In this document: one piece after another, positions 42,800-53,767 of the stretch
How the letters are laid out: each line of letters begins with the position of its first letter
How positions within the stretch are numbered: the stretch's first letter is position 1
NCBI RefSeq assembly: GCF_014202315.1
Contig: NZ_JACHGN010000029.1
Coordinates: 91,192 to 155,191, forward strand
Direction of reading: 5' to 3'
DNA from: Thermocatellispora tengchongensis
GTDB lineage: Bacteria; Actinomycetota; Actinomycetes; Streptosporangiales; Streptosporangiaceae
Length of the DNA: 64,000 bases
Made by a program: the position numbers and the translations under genes
Notes under the pieces: generated by a model
Told to the model about the DNA's origin: nothing
The model's database searches: none
What the model saw: only the letters and a program-made list of their open reading frames with translations

Positions 42800-43450
42800 T
42801 CAGTCGGTGTAGGGCCGCAGGGCCTCCATCGCGCGCTGGGTGACCTCCTCCACCGGGCCGGTCGCGTCCACCCCCACGAGGATGCCCTCGTCGGCGTAGA
42901 AGGCGATCAGCGGCGAGGTCTGCTCCTGATAGACCTCCAGCCGGTGCCGGATCGTCTCCTCCTTGTCGTCGTCGCGCTGGAAGAGCCGGCCGCCGCAGGC
43001 GTCGCAGATGTCGTCCTGCTTGTCGTCGAACTCGACGTGCCAGATGCGTCCGCACTGGCTGCAGGTACGCCGCCCGGCGAGCCGCCGTACCACTTCCTCG
43101 TCGTCCACGACGAGCTCCAGGACGATGTCAAGCCCGGTGCCCCACTCCTCCAGCATCTTCTTCAGGATCTCGGCCTGGGGCACGTTCCTGGGGAAGCCGT
43201 CGAGCAGGAAACCGTCCCGCGCGTCGTCCTCGGAGAGGCGGTCGCGGACCATGGCGATCGTGACCTCGTCGGGTACGAGGTCGCCGCGGTCCATGTATTC
43301 CTTGGCGAGCTTGCCGAGATCCGTGCCGCCCGACACGTTGGCACGGAAGATGTCACCTGTCGAGATTTTCGGGATGGACAGGTTCGATGCGATGAACTGG
43401 GCCTGCGTCCCCTTGCCCGCTCCGGGGGGCCCGACCAGGACGACACGCAC
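42800..43450 (-). CDS. adk: Adenylate kinase
   Basis: 216 residues, long form. It interconverts ATP + AMP and 2 ADP. The P-loop is GPPGAGKGT (7-15), the AMP site DGFPRN (84-89). The LID carries four cysteines (C130, C133, C149, C152), a zinc-binding LID as in many Gram-positives. The GTG overlaps the secY stop by one base, so translation is coupled. Confidence 0.97.
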   Translation of the reverse strand: MRVVLVGPPGAGKGTQAQFIASNLSIPKISTGDIFRANVSGGTDLGKLAKEYMDRGDLVPDEVTIAMVRDRLSEDDARDGFLLDGFPRNVPQAEILKKMLEEWGTGLDIVLELVVDDEEVVRRLAGRRTCSQCGRIWHVEFDDKQDDICDACGGRLFQRDDDKEETIRHRLEVYQEQTSPLIAFYADEGILVGVDATGPVEEVTQRAMEALRPYTD

Positions 43451-44757
43451 TACTTCAGGAAACCCTCGTAGTTGCGCTGCTGTAGCTGGCTCTCGATCTG
43501 CTTCACGGTGTCAAGCCCAACACCAACCATGATCAGAATGCTCGTCCCTCCGAACGGGAAGTTCTGACTCGCACCGGCCACCGCGAGTGCGACGATCGGC
43601 ACCATCGAGATCAGGCCCAGATACAGCGCACCCGGTGCGGTGAGACGAGTGAGCACATAGTTGAGGTACTCAGCCGTCGGCCGGCCCGGACGAATGCCCG
43701 GGATGAACCCACCGTACTTCTTCATGTTGTCGGCGACTTCAACGGGGTTGAAGGTAATGGACACGTAGAAGTAGGTGAAGAACACGATCAGGAGGAAGAA
43801 CGTGATCATGTAGACCGGAGTGTCGCCCGTGACCAGGTTCTCCGAGATCCACTGGATGACGACGTTCGGGTTCTCCGAGGTCGCGAACAGCGTGGTGAGA
43901 AGCTGCGGGAGGTAGAGCAGCGACGAGGCGAAGATGACCGGGATGATGCCGGCCTGGTTGACCTTGAGCGGGATGTAGGTGGAGGTGCCGCCGTACATCC
44001 GGCGACCGACCATGCGCTTGGCGTACTGCACCGGGATGCGGCGCTGCGCCTGCTCCACGAACACCACCGCGGCGATCATGAAGACGCCGACGACCATCAC
44101 CGCGGCGAAGGTGAAGGCGCTCTGGCGGTAGATGTTGAGCAGCTCCGAGGGGAAGACCGCGATCACCTGGGTGAAGATCAGCAGCGACATGCCGTTGCCG
44201 ACGCCGCGGTCGGTGATCAGCTCGCCCAGCCACATGATCACGGCGGTGCCCGCGGTCATCGTGATGACCATGGTGACGACCGTGAACACCTCGTCGTTGA
44301 GGAGGACGTCCTCCTGGCACTGCGGGAAGAGCTGGCCGGTACGGGCCAGGGCCACGAACGCCGTGGACTGGAGCACGGCCAGGCCGATGGTGAGGTACCG
44401 GGTGTACTGCGTGATCTTGGCGGTACCGGCCTGGCCCTCCTTCTTCAGGGCCTCCAGCCGGGGGATCACCACGACGAGGAGCTGCAGGATGATGCTCGCC
44501 GTGATGTAGGGCATGATGCCGAGGGCGAACACTGAAAGTTTCAGCAGCGCGCCGCCACTGAAAAGCTGCACCATGCCGTAGATGTTGCCGGCGTCGCCCG
44601 CTTGGGCCTGTTCCAGACAGCGCCGGACGTTCTCGGCGTTGACGCCGGGAGTCGGAAGCACCGAGCCGAGCCGGAACAGCGCGATGATGCCCAAGGTGAA
44701 GAGCAACTTCTTGCGCAGGTCCGGCGTACGGAACGCTCGGGTAATCGCGGTCAGCAC
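43450..44757 (-). CDS. secY: Protein translocase subunit SecY
   Basis: 435 residues with ten membrane segments, for example [21 protein letters not shown] at the start. It forms the Sec channel with SecE and SecG. The cytoplasmic loop [21 protein letters not shown] and the C-terminal [15 protein letters not shown] are family signatures. GTG start with GGAGGGAC directly upstream. A 221-bp gap separates it from rplO. Confidence 0.97.
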   Translation of the reverse strand: MLTAITRAFRTPDLRKKLLFTLGIIALFRLGSVLPTPGVNAENVRRCLEQAQAGDAGNIYGMVQLFSGGALLKLSVFALGIMPYITASIILQLLVVVIPRLEALKKEGQAGTAKITQYTRYLTIGLAVLQSTAFVALARTGQLFPQCQEDVLLNDEVFTVVTMVITMTAGTAVIMWLGELITDRGVGNGMSLLIFTQVIAVFPSELLNIYRQSAFTFAAVMVVGVFMIAAVVFVEQAQRRIPVQYAKRMVGRRMYGGTSTYIPLKVNQAGIIPVIFASSLLYLPQLLTTLFATSENPNVVIQWISENLVTGDTPVYMITFFLLIVFFTYFYVSITFNPVEVADNMKKYGGFIPGIRPGRPTAEYLNYVLTRLTAPGALYLGLISMVPIVALAVAGASQNFPFGGTSILIMVGVGLDTVKQIESQLQQRNYEGFLK

Positions 44758-44978
44758 GGTCCCTCCTGCGCGCCTGAAAGGCGGTATCGGTCAGCGATGG
44801 TGCGGGGGTGGTCCATCAGAGGTCTCTGTCATCGAGCTTGTCAGACGCAGGCGCCCCGCAAAGCCATCCTGACGGGTAAACCCTTCAAGGAGTCTTCAGG
44901 AAACGCCCAGCGCCCCCGAACTCTAACGCACCAGGGGCGCGGGAGCCCATAACGAGCCCCCGCGCCTCTTGTAGCGGA
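44758..44978 (-). other. Gap between rplO and secY
   Basis: 221 bp without a gene in an otherwise compact cluster. An imperfect inverted repeat (GGCGCGGG/CCCGCGCC) at about 44933-44970 follows the rplO stop and could end or weaken the spc transcript. A separate secY promoter probably lies here, but I could not place one with confidence. Confidence 0.4.
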
Positions 44979-45434
44979 TTAGAGCTCAGTGGTCGAGCCC
45001 CCGGCCGCGGAGATCTTCTCCTTGGCGCTGGCCGAGAAGGCATGCGCCTGCACGTTCAACGCAACGGAGATCTCACCGGTTCCGAGGACCTTGACCAACT
45101 GGTTCTTCCGGACCGCGCCCTTGGCGACCAGCGTCTCGACGGTGACGTCGCCACCCTCGGGGAACAGCTCGCCGAGCTTGTCCAGGTTGACGACCTGGTA
45201 GGTCGTCTTGAACAGGGCGTTGGAGAAACCCTTCAGCTTCGGCAGCCGCCGCTGGAGCGGGACCTGGCCGCCCTCGAAGCCGAACGGGGTCGTCTTCCTC
45301 GCCTTGGTGCCCTTCGTACCACGACCGGCGGTCTTGCCCTTGGACGCCTCGCCGCGACCCTTGCGGATCTTGGCCTTGTTGGCGCCCGGCGCGGGCCGCA
45401 GGTCGTGGATGCGGAGCGGGGTGTTCTCAGACAT
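44979..45434 (-). CDS. rplO: 50S ribosomal protein L15
   Basis: 151 residues. Glycine/lysine-rich N-terminus with [21 protein letters not shown] and [10 protein letters not shown], then [20 protein letters not shown] late-assembly 50S protein. It lies 2 bp after rpmD, within the spc cluster. Confidence 0.97.
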   Translation of the reverse strand: MSENTPLRIHDLRPAPGANKAKIRKGRGEASKGKTAGRGTKGTKARKTTPFGFEGGQVPLQRRLPKLKGFSNALFKTTYQVVNLDKLGELFPEGGDVTVETLVAKGAVRKNQLVKVLGTGEISVALNVQAHAFSASAKEKISAAGGSTTEL

Positions 45435-45436
45435 GA

Positions 45437-45619
45437 CTAGTCGACCTCTTCCAATTCGACGAGGTGCGACACCACGGCGACCATGCCCCGGATCTCGGGA
45501 CGGTCCTCCTTGACGACGACATCGCCGATGCGCTTCAGGCCAAGCGAACGCAGCGAGTCGCGCTGGTTCTGCTTGCCGCCGATCTTCGAGCGGACCTGAG
45601 TGATCTTCAGACGAGCCAT
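45437..45619 (-). CDS. rpmD: 50S ribosomal protein L30
   Basis: 60 residues ([20 protein letters not shown]) from an ATG 2 bp after rps[15 protein letters not shown] is the L30 signature. Complete and of normal length. Confidence 0.97.
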   Translation of the reverse strand: MARLKITQVRSKIGGKQNQRDSLRSLGLKRIGDVVVKEDRPEIRGMVAVVSHLVELEEVD

Positions 45620-45621
45620 CG

Positions 45622-46254
45622 TCAGCTCACCGCCTTCGCCGCCGCGGCGGCCTCGGCCAGGCCCTCGGCGCGCGCCTTCAGCATGGCCTTGGGCGCGACG
45701 TCCTCGATCGGCAGGCCACGGCGGGCGGCGATCTCCTCGGGCCGCGACAGGCCCTTCAGCGCCGACACGGTGGCGTGCACGATGTTGATCGGGTTGTCGG
45801 AGCCGAGCGACTTCGACAGCACGTCGTGGATGCCGGCGCACTCCAGCACCGCGCGCACCGGGCCACCCGCGATGACACCGGTACCGGCCGAGGCCGGACG
45901 CAGCAGCACGACGCCGGCGGCGTCCTCGCCCTGCACGGTGTGCGGGATGGTGCCCTGGATGCGCGGCACCTTGAAGAAGTGCTTCTTGGCCTCCTCGACG
46001 CCCTTGGCGATGGCCGCGGGCACCTCCTTGGCCTTGCCGTAGCCGACACCGACCAGGCCGTTGCCGTCGCCGACGACGACCAGGGCGGTGAAGCTGAAGC
46101 GCCGGCCGCCCTTGACGACCTTCGCCACTCGGTTGATCTTCACGACGCGCTCGATGTACGAGACGCCCTTGTCTGCGGCACCCCCGCGGCGATCGTCACG
46201 ACGGTCCCGCCGCTCGCCACCGCCGCCGGCACCGCGACGCGGAGCTGCAGCCAT
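45622..46254 (-). CDS. rpsE: 30S ribosomal protein S5
   Basis: 210 residues from the ATG at 46254. An upstream extension in frame is not conserved. The Gly/Arg-rich N-terminus precedes the double-stranded RNA-binding fold [19 protein letters not shown], and [15 protein letters not shown] is the second S5 motif. It contributes to decoding fidelity and to mRNA entry. Confidence 0.97.
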   Translation of the reverse strand: MAAAPRRGAGGGGERRDRRDDRRGGAADKGVSYIERVVKINRVAKVVKGGRRFSFTALVVVGDGNGLVGVGYGKAKEVPAAIAKGVEEAKKHFFKVPRIQGTIPHTVQGEDAAGVVLLRPASAGTGVIAGGPVRAVLECAGIHDVLSKSLGSDNPINIVHATVSALKGLSRPEEIAARRGLPIEDVAPKAMLKARAEGLAEAAAAAKAVS

Positions 46255-46294
46255 CAGTGGTTCCTCTTCTCGTTGCTCATTCGTCGGGTGGTCA

Positions 46295-46678
46295 TCAGAA
46301 CTGCAACCCACCCTCACGGGCACTGTCCGCGAGGGCCGCGATGCGGCCCGCGTAACGGTTGCCACCGCGGTCGAACACGACGGCGGTGATCCCGGCGGCC
46401 TTGGCCCGCTGAGCGAGAAGCTCGCCGACCTTCTTCGCCTTCTCGGTCTTGTCCCCCTCGGCGTTACGCAGCGAGGCGTCCATGGTGGACGCGCTCACCA
46501 GCGTGTGCCCCTGGGAGTCGTCGATGATCTGAACGAACATGTGCCGCGTCGAGCGGTTGACGACGAGGCGCGGGCGCTCCGTCGTACCGACGACCTTCTT
46601 GCGGACGCGGGTGTGACGGCGGGCCCGCGAGACGGCGCGGGCGGCCGTGTGCTTGCCGTACGCCCTCTTGAGAGCCAT
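46295..46678 (-). CDS. rplR: 50S ribosomal protein L18
   Basis: 127 residues. [19 protein letters not shown] and the C-terminal [20 protein letters not shown] are L18 motifs. It binds 5S rRNA with L5. 2 bp after rplF. Confidence 0.97.
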   Translation of the reverse strand: MALKRAYGKHTAARAVSRARRHTRVRKKVVGTTERPRLVVNRSTRHMFVQIIDDSQGHTLVSASTMDASLRNAEGDKTEKAKKVGELLAQRAKAAGITAVVFDRGGNRYAGRIAALADSAREGGLQF

Positions 46679-46680
46679 GC

Positions 46681-47223
46681 CTACTTACCAGCCTTTCCGA
46701 CCTTGCGGCGGATAACTTCGCCCTGGTAGCGCACTCCCTTGCCCTTGTACGGGTCGGGCTTGCGCAGCTTGCGGATGTTCGCGGCGACCTCGCCGACCTT
46801 CTGCTTGTCGATGCCGTCGACATGGAACAGGGTCGGCCGCTCGACGCGGAAGGTGATGCCCTCGGGGGCGTCCACGATCACCGGGTGGCTGAAGCCCAGC
46901 GAGAACTCCAACTGCGTCGGGCCCTTGGCCTGGACGCGGTAGCCGACGCCGACGATCTCCAGCGTCTTGGAGTAGCCCTGGGTCACGCCGGCCACCATGT
47001 TGGCGATCAGCGTGCGGGACAGGCCGTGCAGCGCACGCACCCGGTTCTCGTCGTTCGGGCGGGTGACGGTGATCGCACCGTCATCGCCGCGGCTGACCTC
47101 GATCGGCTCCGCGACGGTGTGCGAGAGCGTGCCCTTGGGCCCCTTGACCGTGACGGCCCGGCCGTCGATCGCGATGTCCACACCGCTCGGTACGGGGATG
47201 GGCAGCCGTCCGATTCGCGACAT
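46681..47223 (-). CDS. rplF: 50S ribosomal protein L6
   Basis: 180 residues, a duplicated fold. [15 protein letters not shown] begins the protein and the C-terminal [15 protein letters not shown] is the L6 signature that reaches the factor-binding region. It lies between rpsH and rplR in the spc cluster. Confidence 0.97.
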   Translation of the reverse strand: MSRIGRLPIPVPSGVDIAIDGRAVTVKGPKGTLSHTVAEPIEVSRGDDGAITVTRPNDENRVRALHGLSRTLIANMVAGVTQGYSKTLEIVGVGYRVQAKGPTQLEFSLGFSHPVIVDAPEGITFRVERPTLFHVDGIDKQKVGEVAANIRKLRKPDPYKGKGVRYQGEVIRRKVGKAGK

Positions 47224-47241
47224 GCTGGGTTCCTCCCCTCG

Positions 47242-47643
47242 TTACCAAACGTAGGCGAGGACTTCCCCGCCCACGCCACGCTTGCTGGCCTGCTTGTCGG
47301 TCATCAGGCCGGCGGACGTCGAGATGATCGCGACGCCCAGGCCGCCCAGAACCCGGGGCAGGTTGTCCTTCTTTGCATAGACCCGCAGACCGGGCTTCGA
47401 CACCCGGCGCAGGCCCGCGATGGACCGCTCGCGGCTCGGCCCGAACTTCAGCTCGATCACGAGCTTCTTGTCCTTGGCCTCAGCACCCTCGACAGTCCAG
47501 GACTGCACGTACCCCTCCTGCTGGAGGATCTCGGCGATGTGCGCCTTGATCTTCGAGTACGGCATCGACACGCTGTCGTGGTAGGCCGAGTTCGCGTTAC
47601 GCAGACGCGTCAGCATGTCTGCGATCGGGTCGGTCATCGTCAT
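47242..47643 (-). CDS. rpsH: 30S ribosomal protein S8
   Basis: 133 residues. [21 protein letters not shown] at the N-terminus and [22 protein letters not shown] at the C-terminus are standard. S8 binds 16S helix 21 and in some bacteria represses the spc operon. A 115-bp gap separates it from rpsN. Confidence 0.97.
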   Translation of the reverse strand: MTMTDPIADMLTRLRNANSAYHDSVSMPYSKIKAHIAEILQQEGYVQSWTVEGAEAKDKKLVIELKFGPSRERSIAGLRRVSKPGLRVYAKKDNLPRVLGGLGVAIISTSAGLMTDKQASKRGVGGEVLAYVW

Positions 47644-47758
47644 GGCCGGTGGCCCTCCCCGCCGCGGTTTCCTCTTCGGACCTACGGCGTGGTCGTGGGC
47701 GCCGATGGCTCAGCGCCCGGTTGATATGACTATCTGGTTCGCCGGTGCCGCTCGCGGG

Positions 47759-47944
47759 CTACCAGCTCGACTTGGTGATGCCCGGCAGCTCGCCGCGGTG
47801 CGCCATCTCACGGAAGCACACGCGGCACAGGCCGAACTTGCGGTAGACGGCCCGCGGGCGCCCGCAGCGCGAGCAGCGGGTGTAGGCCCGGACCTCGAAC
47901 TTGGCCTTGCGCGCCGCCTTGGCGATCAGCGCCTTCTTCGCCAT
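47759..47944 (-). CDS. rpsN: 30S ribosomal protein S14 type Z
   Basis: 61 residues, the short zinc form, with C24, C27, C40 and C43 as ligands ([10 protein letters not shown] and GLCRVCFRE). Many actinobacteria also carry a zinc-free S14 elsewhere for zinc starvation. This is the housekeeping copy, in its usual place after rplE. Confidence 0.97.
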   Translation of the reverse strand: MAKKALIAKAARKAKFEVRAYTRCSRCGRPRAVYRKFGLCRVCFREMAHRGELPGITKSSW

Positions 47945-47957
47945 GTCGCTTCTCCTC

Positions 47958-48527
47958 TTACGCTTCCTTGAACGGGAACCCGAGGAGCCTCAGCAGCGCC
48001 CGGCCCTGCTCGTCGTTCTTGGCGGTGGTCACCACGGTGATGTCCATGCCGCGCTGCCGGTCCACCCGGTCCTGGTCCACCTCGTGGAACATGACCTGCT
48101 CGGTCAGGCCGAACGTGTAGTTGCCGTTGCCGTCGAACTGCTTGGGCGACAGGCCGCGGAAGTCGCGGATACGGGGCAGCGCCAGCGAGAGCAGGCGGTC
48201 CAGGAACTCCCACATCCGGTCGCCGCGCAGCGTGACGTGCGCGCCGATCGGCATGCCCTCGCGCAGCTTGAACTGCGCGATGGACTTGCGGGCGCGGGCC
48301 ACGGCCGGCTTCTGACCGGTGATCGCGGTGAGGTCGCGGACGGCACCCTCGATGAGCTTGGAGTCGCGAGCCGCCTCGCCGACGCCCATGTTCACCTTGA
48401 TCTTGGTGATCGTGGGCACCTGCATGATGTTCTCGATGCCGAACTCCTCGCGCAGCTTCGCGATGATCTCCTCGCGGTAGCGCTGCTTGAGACGCGGGAT
48501 CGGGCGCGCTTCAGTCGTCGTGGTCAT
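47958..48527 (-). CDS. rplE: 50S ribosomal protein L5
   Basis: 189 residues from the ATG at 48527 (a GTG three bases upstream is also possible). [21 protein letters not shown] and [18 protein letters not shown] are L5 signatures. It contacts 5S rRNA and P-site tRNA. Its start overlaps the rplX stop. Confidence 0.97.
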   Translation of the reverse strand: MTTTTEARPIPRLKQRYREEIIAKLREEFGIENIMQVPTITKIKVNMGVGEAARDSKLIEGAVRDLTAITGQKPAVARARKSIAQFKLREGMPIGAHVTLRGDRMWEFLDRLLSLALPRIRDFRGLSPKQFDGNGNYTFGLTEQVMFHEVDQDRVDRQRGMDITVVTTAKNDEQGRALLRLLGFPFKEA

Positions 48528-48829
48528 CACTTGTCCTCACCCGACTCGTCGGCCGCGGTGTCCTTGGCCTTCTCGTCCTTGGGCTTTTCATCCTTGAGCT
48601 TCTTGACGTTGCTCACGTGGATGGGGGCCTCCATGGTCTGCACGCCGCCGGTCTTGGCGCCGCGAGGACCCTGGTGGGTCTCCTTGGCGTGCTTCTTGAT
48701 CATGTTCACGCCCTCGACCACCACGCGCTGCTCGCGCGGGTAGGCGGCGATCACACGGCCCTTGGACCCCTTGTCCTTGCCGGCGATGACCTGGACCAGG
48801 TCACCCTTCTTCACATGCAGCTTCGGCAT
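48527..48829 (-). CDS. rplX: 50S ribosomal protein L24
   Basis: 100 residues. The KOW motif [19 protein letters not shown] starts the protein and [23 protein letters not shown] follows. The C-terminal tail is Lys/Glu/Asp-rich and probably disordered. One-base overlap with rplN (TAATG). Confidence 0.97.
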   Translation of the reverse strand: MPKLHVKKGDLVQVIAGKDKGSKGRVIAAYPREQRVVVEGVNMIKKHAKETHQGPRGAKTGGVQTMEAPIHVSNVKKLKDEKPKDEKAKDTAADESGEDK

Positions 48830-49197
48830 TACAGCACCTCCGGAGCGAGCGAGATGATGCGCATGAACTTCTTCTCACGCAGCTCGCGGCCGACCGGGCC
48901 GAAGATACGCGTGCCCCTGGGGTCGCCGCTGTCCTTGATGATGACCGCGGCGTTCTCGTCGAAGCGGATGTAGGAGCCGTCCGGACGGCGGCGCTCCTTG
49001 CGGGTGCGCACCACGACGGCCTTGACGACCTCACCCTTCTTGACGCCGCCGCCGGGAAGGGCGTCCTTCACCGTGGCGACGATGACGTCGCCGATACCCG
49101 CGTAGCGCCGGCCCGAGCCGCCGAGCACGCGGATGCAGAGGATCTCCTTGGCACCCGTGTTGTCGGCGACCTTGAGCCGCGACTCCTGCTGGATCAC
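48829..49197 (-). CDS. rplN: 50S ribosomal protein L14
   Basis: 122 residues from a [23 protein letters not shown] and [21 protein letters not shown] are strict L14 signatures. It forms an intersubunit bridge. It opens the spc cluster and is separated from rpsQ by an unusually long 227-bp gap. Confidence 0.97.
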   Translation of the reverse strand: MIQQESRLKVADNTGAKEILCIRVLGGSGRRYAGIGDVIVATVKDALPGGGVKKGEVVKAVVVRTRKERRRPDGSYIRFDENAAVIIKDSGDPRGTRIFGPVGRELREKKFMRIISLAPEVL

Positions 49198-49367
49198 GTC
49201 AACTCCTGTGTGTCGCGCCGGTTCTCACCGTCTGGCGGTGAGCCTGGCGGAACCTGCTGTGGTCTTTTTCCCTCGGCGACAGCCGCCCTGACCGCTGCCA
49301 GGACCCCGCCGCCGCGGGCGGCGCGCCACTCCCGCGTACGCGGGGCGCGGCGCGCCCTTGGACGCCT

Positions 49368-49389
49368 CCGTGGGGGCGGACCCCCACGG
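49368..49389 (-). promoter_or_regulatory. Hairpin in the rpsQ-rplN gap
   Basis: A perfect 9-bp stem (CCGTGGGGG/CCCCCACGG) with a CGGA loop lies 36 bp past rpsQ. A 14-bp palindrome CCCGCGTACGCGGG is at 49331-49344. They may end the S10 transcript or mark the border to spc. Confidence 0.5.
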
Positions 49390-49424
49390 GACGCGTGTTC
49401 AGCCCGTGCTGCGCACAGGCGGGT

Positions 49425-49715
49425 TTACTTGGCCTTCTCCAGGATCTCCACGACGCGCCAGCGCTTGGTCGCCGACAGCGGGCGGGTCTCCATGAGAAGG
49501 ACGCGGTCGCCGATGCCACACTCGTTGGCCTCGTCGTGCGCCTTGTACTTGGTGGTGCGGCGGATGACCTTGCCGTACAGCGGGTGCTTAACGCGGTCCT
49601 CGACGGCGACGACGACGGTCTTGTCCATCTTGTCGCTGACGACCAGGCCCTCGCGCGTCTTGCGGTAGTTACGCTGCGCGGTCACGGTGTCCTGCTGCTC
49701 GGTGGTCTCAGCCAT
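49425..49715 (-). CDS. rpsQ: 30S ribosomal protein S17
   Basis: 96 residues. The OB-fold core contains [33 protein letters not shown] and [19 protein letters not shown]. The first 15 residues are an acidic extension. It overlaps the end of rpmC by 8 bp. It is the last gene of the S10 part. Confidence 0.97.
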   Translation of the reverse strand: MAETTEQQDTVTAQRNYRKTREGLVVSDKMDKTVVVAVEDRVKHPLYGKVIRRTTKYKAHDEANECGIGDRVLLMETRPLSATKRWRVVEILEKAK

Positions 49716-49944
49716 CGCTCGGCTCCTTCACTTCCGTGATGATGCCAAGCTCCCGCTCCCGCATCACGGTGTAGATACGGGCGATCTCACGGCGTACGGC
49801 GCGGAGCCGCCCGTGGCTCTCCAACTGGCCGGTCGCAGCCTGGAAGCGGAGGTTGAACAGCTCCTCCTTCGCCTCCTTCAGCTTGTTGACCAGCTCATCC
49901 TTGTCTTGCTGCCGCAGCTCGGCGGCGGTCAGGCCCTGTGCCAT
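49708..49944 (-). CDS. rpmC: 50S ribosomal protein L29
   Basis: 78 residues from the ATG at 49944, which overlaps the rplP stop as [24 protein letters not shown] and [13 protein letters not shown] are L29 motifs. It sits at the tunnel exit where chaperones and SRP dock. Confidence 0.97.
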   Translation of the reverse strand: MAQGLTAAELRQQDKDELVNKLKEAKEELFNLRFQAATGQLESHGRLRAVRREIARIYTVMRERELGIITEVKEPSDG

Positions 49945-50363
49945 CACGCCTCACCCACTTCACGCTTCACGAACCGGCACTTCATCGGGAGCTTGTGCAT
50001 CGCACGCCGCATCGCCTCGCGGGCGACCGGCTCGGCGACACCCGAGAGCTCGAACATGACCCGGCCCGGCTTGACGTTGGCGATCCACCACTCCGGCGAG
50101 CCCTTACCGGAACCCATACGGGTCTCGGCCGGCTTCTTGGTCAGCGGGCGGTCGGGGTAGATGTTGATCCACACCTTGCCGCCTCGGCGGATGTGCCGGG
50201 TCATGGCGATACGAGCGGACTCGATCTGGCGGTTGGTCACGTAGCTGTGCTCAAGCGCCTGGATGCCGTACTCGCCGAAGACGACCCTCGTGCCGCCCTT
50301 GGCCATGCCGTGACGGTCGGGCCGGTGCTGCTTACGGTGCTTGACCCTGCGCGGGATCAGCAT
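49944..50363 (-). CDS. rplP: 50S ribosomal protein L16
   Basis: 139 residues. [19 protein letters not shown] at the start and [21 protein letters not shown] are L16 signatures. It contacts the A-site tRNA elbow. 2 bp after rpsC. Confidence 0.97.
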   Translation of the reverse strand: MLIPRRVKHRKQHRPDRHGMAKGGTRVVFGEYGIQALEHSYVTNRQIESARIAMTRHIRRGGKVWINIYPDRPLTKKPAETRMGSGKGSPEWWIANVKPGRVMFELSGVAEPVAREAMRRAMHKLPMKCRFVKREVGEA

Positions 50364-50365
50364 GG

Positions 50366-51199
50366 TCAGCTCCCTTCAGCACCCGGCTGCTCCGCCGGGC
50401 CGGACTCGGGCGCCCCGGCGGGCGCGGTTGACTCGGTCTTCGGGCCGCGACCGCCGCCGCGCGGGCCGCCGTCGCGACCGCCACGGCCGCCACGGCCGCG
50501 CTGCGGCCGGTCCGTACGGTCCCGCCGCTGCCCGGCGCGCGCGCCCGCCGCGGCGGCCTCGCGCTCGGCCCGGGAGGTCGGGGCCTCACCCTTGTAGATC
50601 CACACCTTCACGCCGATCCGGCCGAAGGTGGTACGGGCCTCGTAGAACCCGTAGTCGATGTCGGCGCGGAGCGTGTGCAGGGGCACGCGGCCCTCGCGGT
50701 AGAACTCCGAGCGGGACATCTCGGCGCCGCCGAGGCGACCCGAGCACTGCACCCGGATGCCCTTGGCGCCGCTCTTCATCGCCGACTGCATCGCCTTGCG
50801 CATGGCCCGCCGGAACGACACACGGCTGGACAGCTGCTCGGCGACGCCCTGGGCGACGAGCTGGGCGTCGATCTCGGGGTTCTTCACCTCGAGAATGTTG
50901 AGCTGAACCTGCTTCTTGGTCAGCTTCTCCAGATCGCCACGGATACGGTCCGCCTCGGCGCCGCGGCGGCCGATGACGATGCCCGGCCTCGCGGTGTGGA
51001 TGTCGACCTGAACGCGGTCGGTGGTGCGCTCGATCTCCACCTTGGAGATGCCGGCCCGCTCCATGCCGCGCTGCAGCATCCGGCGGATCGCCACGTCCTC
51101 GGCGACGTAGCTCTTGTAGAGCTTGTCGGCGTACCACCGGCTCTTGAAGTCGGTCGTGATGCCGAGGCGGAACCCGTGCGGGTTAACCTTCTGGCCCAC
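50366..51199 (-). CDS. rpsC: 30S ribosomal protein S3
   Basis: 277 residues. [14 protein letters not shown], the KH domain [18 protein letters not shown] and the C-terminal [13 protein letters not shown] are S3 features. Beyond residue 215 it has a long Arg/Gly/Pro-rich tail, as in many actinomycetes. Part of the mRNA entry channel helicase. One-base overlap with rplV. Confidence 0.97.
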   Translation of the reverse strand: MGQKVNPHGFRLGITTDFKSRWYADKLYKSYVAEDVAIRRMLQRGMERAGISKVEIERTTDRVQVDIHTARPGIVIGRRGAEADRIRGDLEKLTKKQVQLNILEVKNPEIDAQLVAQGVAEQLSSRVSFRRAMRKAMQSAMKSGAKGIRVQCSGRLGGAEMSRSEFYREGRVPLHTLRADIDYGFYEARTTFGRIGVKVWIYKGEAPTSRAEREAAAAGARAGQRRDRTDRPQRGRGGRGGRDGGPRGGGRGPKTESTAPAGAPESGPAEQPGAEGS

Positions 51200-51567
51200 T
51201 AGCGGGTCCTTCCCTTCGGCTTGCCCTGGCCATCGGGCCGGGACTCGACGATCACTGTGATGTGGCTCGTCCGCTTGTTGATCCGATAGGCACGGCCCTG
51301 GGCGCGGGGACGGAACCGCTTGAGCGTCGGCCCCTCGTCAACCCACGCCCGGCTCACCACCAGCGTCTCGCGGTCGAGCTTGAAGTTGTGCTCGGCGTTC
51401 GCCACGGCGCTCGAAAGCACCTTGTAGACGGGCTCGCTCGCCGCCTGGGGAGCGAACTGCAGCACGGCCTGCGCCTCCGAAGCGGGCAGCCCGCGAATGA
51501 GGTCCACCACGCGGCGGGCCTTCTGGGGCGTGACACGGACGAACCGCGCCTGAGCCCTGGCTTCCAT
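51199..51567 (-). CDS. rplV: 50S ribosomal protein L22
   Basis: 122 residues. [20 protein letters not shown] and the beta-hairpin [21 protein letters not shown], which lines the exit tunnel near the macrolide site, are intact. It lies between rpsS and rpsC. Confidence 0.97.
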   Translation of the reverse strand: MEARAQARFVRVTPQKARRVVDLIRGLPASEAQAVLQFAPQAASEPVYKVLSSAVANAEHNFKLDRETLVVSRAWVDEGPTLKRFRPRAQGRAYRINKRTSHITVIVESRPDGQGKPKGRTR

Positions 51568-51600
51568 CGCTTACTCCTCTTGAATGCTCTTCGAAGGCTG

Positions 51601-51879
51601 CTACCGCCGGCTGCGGCGGTCTTCCTTGACGTGGCTGCGGAAGGTCCGCGTGGGAGCGAACTCGCCGAGCTTGTGTCCGATCATCGACTCGGTGATGAAC
51701 ACCGGGACGTGCTTGCGGCCGTCGTGCACGGCGATCGTGTGGCCGATCATGTCGGGCACGATCATGGAGCGCCGCGACCACGTCTTGATGACGTTCTTGG
51801 TCCCCTTTTCGTTCTGGGCGTCCACCTTCTTCATCAGGTGGTCGTCCACGAAGGGGCCCTTCTTAAGGCTACGTGGCAT
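51601..51879 (-). CDS. rpsS: 30S ribosomal protein S19
   Basis: 92 residues. [19 protein letters not shown] and the C-terminal [20 protein letters not shown] are S19 signatures. It sits in the 30S head near S13. 11 bp after rplB. Confidence 0.97.
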   Translation of the reverse strand: MPRSLKKGPFVDDHLMKKVDAQNEKGTKNVIKTWSRRSMIVPDMIGHTIAVHDGRKHVPVFITESMIGHKLGEFAPTRTFRSHVKEDRRSRR

Positions 51880-51890
51880 TCTGGCTGCTC

Positions 51891-52727
51891 CTACCGCTTC
51901 TTCCTCTTGCTCCTACGCCGGATGATCAACCGGTCGCTGGCCTTGTTCGCCTGGCGGGTGCGACCCTCGGGCTTGCCCTTGGGGTTCACCGGGTGACGAC
52001 CGCCGGAGGTCTTGCCCTCACCACCACCGTGCGGGTGGTCGATCGGGTTCATGGCCACACCGCGGACGGTCGGGCGCTTGCCCTTCCAGCGGTTGCGGCC
52101 CGCCTTGCCGATGTTGATGTTGGCCTGCTCGGCGTTGCCGACCTGGCCCACGGAAGCGCGGCAGCGCACGTCCACCATGCGCATCTCACCGGAGGGCATG
52201 CGCAGCGTGGCGTACTGGCCCTCCTTGGCGAGGAGCTGGATCTGCGCGCCCGCGGAGCGGCCCAGCTTGGCGCCACCGCCCGGCCGCAGCTCCACCGCGT
52301 GGATGAAGGTACCGGTCGGGATGTTGCGCAGCGGCAGGCAGTTGCCCGGCTTGATGTCGGCCGCGGGGCCGTTCTCGATGACGTCCCCCTGCTTGATGCC
52401 GGTCGGCGCGATGATGTAGCGCTTCTCGCCGTCGGCGTAGTGCAGCAGCGCGATGCGGGAGGTCCGGTTCGGGTCGTACTCGATGTGCGCGACCTTCGCC
52501 GGGATGCCGTCCTTGTCGTTGCGCCGGAAGTCGATGATCCGGTACGCGCGCTTGTGGCCGCCGCCCTGGTGGCGCGCGGTCACCCGGCCGTGAACGTTGC
52601 GGCCGCCCTTGCTGTGCAGGGGGGCAAGCAGCGACTTCTCGGGCGTGCTGCGCGTGATCTCGGCGAAGTCCGAGACACTGGCGCCGCGCCGACCCGGGGT
52701 CGTCGGCTTGTACTTACGGATGCCCAT
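51891..52727 (-). CDS. rplB: 50S ribosomal protein L2
   Basis: 278 residues. [20 protein letters not shown], the RNA-binding core and the C-terminal [19 protein letters not shown], with the conserved histidine near the peptidyl transferase centre, are all present. One of the most conserved ribosomal proteins. Confidence 0.98.
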   Translation of the reverse strand: MGIRKYKPTTPGRRGASVSDFAEITRSTPEKSLLAPLHSKGGRNVHGRVTARHQGGGHKRAYRIIDFRRNDKDGIPAKVAHIEYDPNRTSRIALLHYADGEKRYIIAPTGIKQGDVIENGPAADIKPGNCLPLRNIPTGTFIHAVELRPGGGAKLGRSAGAQIQLLAKEGQYATLRMPSGEMRMVDVRCRASVGQVGNAEQANINIGKAGRNRWKGKRPTVRGVAMNPIDHPHGGGEGKTSGGRHPVNPKGKPEGRTRQANKASDRLIIRRRSKRKKR

Positions 52728-52781
52728 CTTTTTCGTTCATCCTTGTTCGTCGTGGACCATCCCCGCGGGAGCGGGGAGAAC

Positions 52782-53105
52782 TCAGCCGATCTGGCCGAAG
52801 ATGTCGATACGGTCGCCCTCGACCAGGCTCACGATCGCTCGCTTGGTGTCGGGACGCTTCCCGTAACCGGTACGGGTGCGCTTGCGCTTGCCCTGCCGGT
52901 TGATGGTGTTCACGCTGGTGACCTTGACCCCGAAGATCTGCTCGACGGCGATCTTGACCTGGGTCTTGTTCGCGGTCTTCTTCACCAGGAACGTGTACTT
53001 GTTGTGCTCGTCGATCAGGCCGTAGCTCTTCTCCGAGACGATCGGCTTGATGATGACGTCACGCGGGTCGGCGACCCGCTCCAGCTTGCCCGTGACCTTG
53101 TCCAT
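52782..53105 (-). CDS. rplW: 50S ribosomal protein L23
   Basis: 107 residues. [23 protein letters not shown]-like core [18 protein letters not shown] and the [19 protein letters not shown] loop reach the tunnel exit where trigger factor docks. One-base-scale overlap with rplD (its ATG lies on the rplD stop). Confidence 0.97.
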   Translation of the reverse strand: MDKVTGKLERVADPRDVIIKPIVSEKSYGLIDEHNKYTFLVKKTANKTQVKIAVEQIFGVKVTSVNTINRQGKRKRTRTGYGKRPDTKRAIVSLVEGDRIDIFGQIG

Positions 53106-53767
53106 CAGGCGTCGTCCTTCCCGCTCTCGGCACCGCCGCTCGCGGACAGCCGCGCCACGACCTGGTCGTACGCCTCCTGCGTGAAGACCACGTCGTCATG
53201 GCAGAGCACGTCGTAGGTGTTGAGCTGGCCCGCGTCCAGGAGGTGGACCTCGGGCGCGTTGCGCAGGCTGAGCCAGGTGAGCTCGTCGCCCTCGTCGACC
53301 ACGACGAGGACGCTGCGGGCCTGCGTGATCTTCCGCAGCGACTGCAGGGCCGCCTTGGTCTTGGGGGTGTCGCCGGTGACCAGCGAGCTGACCACGTGCA
53401 CACGCCCGCCGGCGGCGCGGTCGGACAGCGCGCCGCGCAGGGCCGCGGCCTTCATCTTCTTCGGCGTGCGCTGGCTGTAGTCGCGCGGCACGGGGCCGTG
53501 GACCACGCCACCACCGGTGAACTGCGGCGCGCGGGTCGAGCCCTGGCGGGCCCGGCCGGTGCCCTTCTGGCGGTACGGCTTCTTGCCGCCGCCGCGGACC
53601 TCGCCGCGGGTCTTGGTCTTGTGGGTGCCCTGCCGGCGCGCGGCGAGCTGGGCGACGACGACCTGGTGGATCAACGGGATGTTGACCTTGGCGCCGAAGA
53701 TGTCCTCCGGCAGCTCGACCGTGCCCGTCTTGGCACCGCTGGCGTCGAGGACGTCTACGGAACTCAC
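53105..53767 (-). CDS. rplD: 50S ribosomal protein L4
   Basis: 220 residues from a GTG that overlaps the rplC stop (GTGA). [20 protein letters not shown] is the tunnel loop linked to macrolide resistance and carries no obvious change. L4 can repress the S10 operon in other bacteria. Confidence 0.97.
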   Translation of the reverse strand: MSSVDVLDASGAKTGTVELPEDIFGAKVNIPLIHQVVVAQLAARRQGTHKTKTRGEVRGGGKKPYRQKGTGRARQGSTRAPQFTGGGVVHGPVPRDYSQRTPKKMKAAALRGALSDRAAGGRVHVVSSLVTGDTPKTKAALQSLRKITQARSVLVVVDEGDELTWLSLRNAPEVHLLDAGQLNTYDVLCHDDVVFTQEAYDQVVARLSASGGAESGKDDA

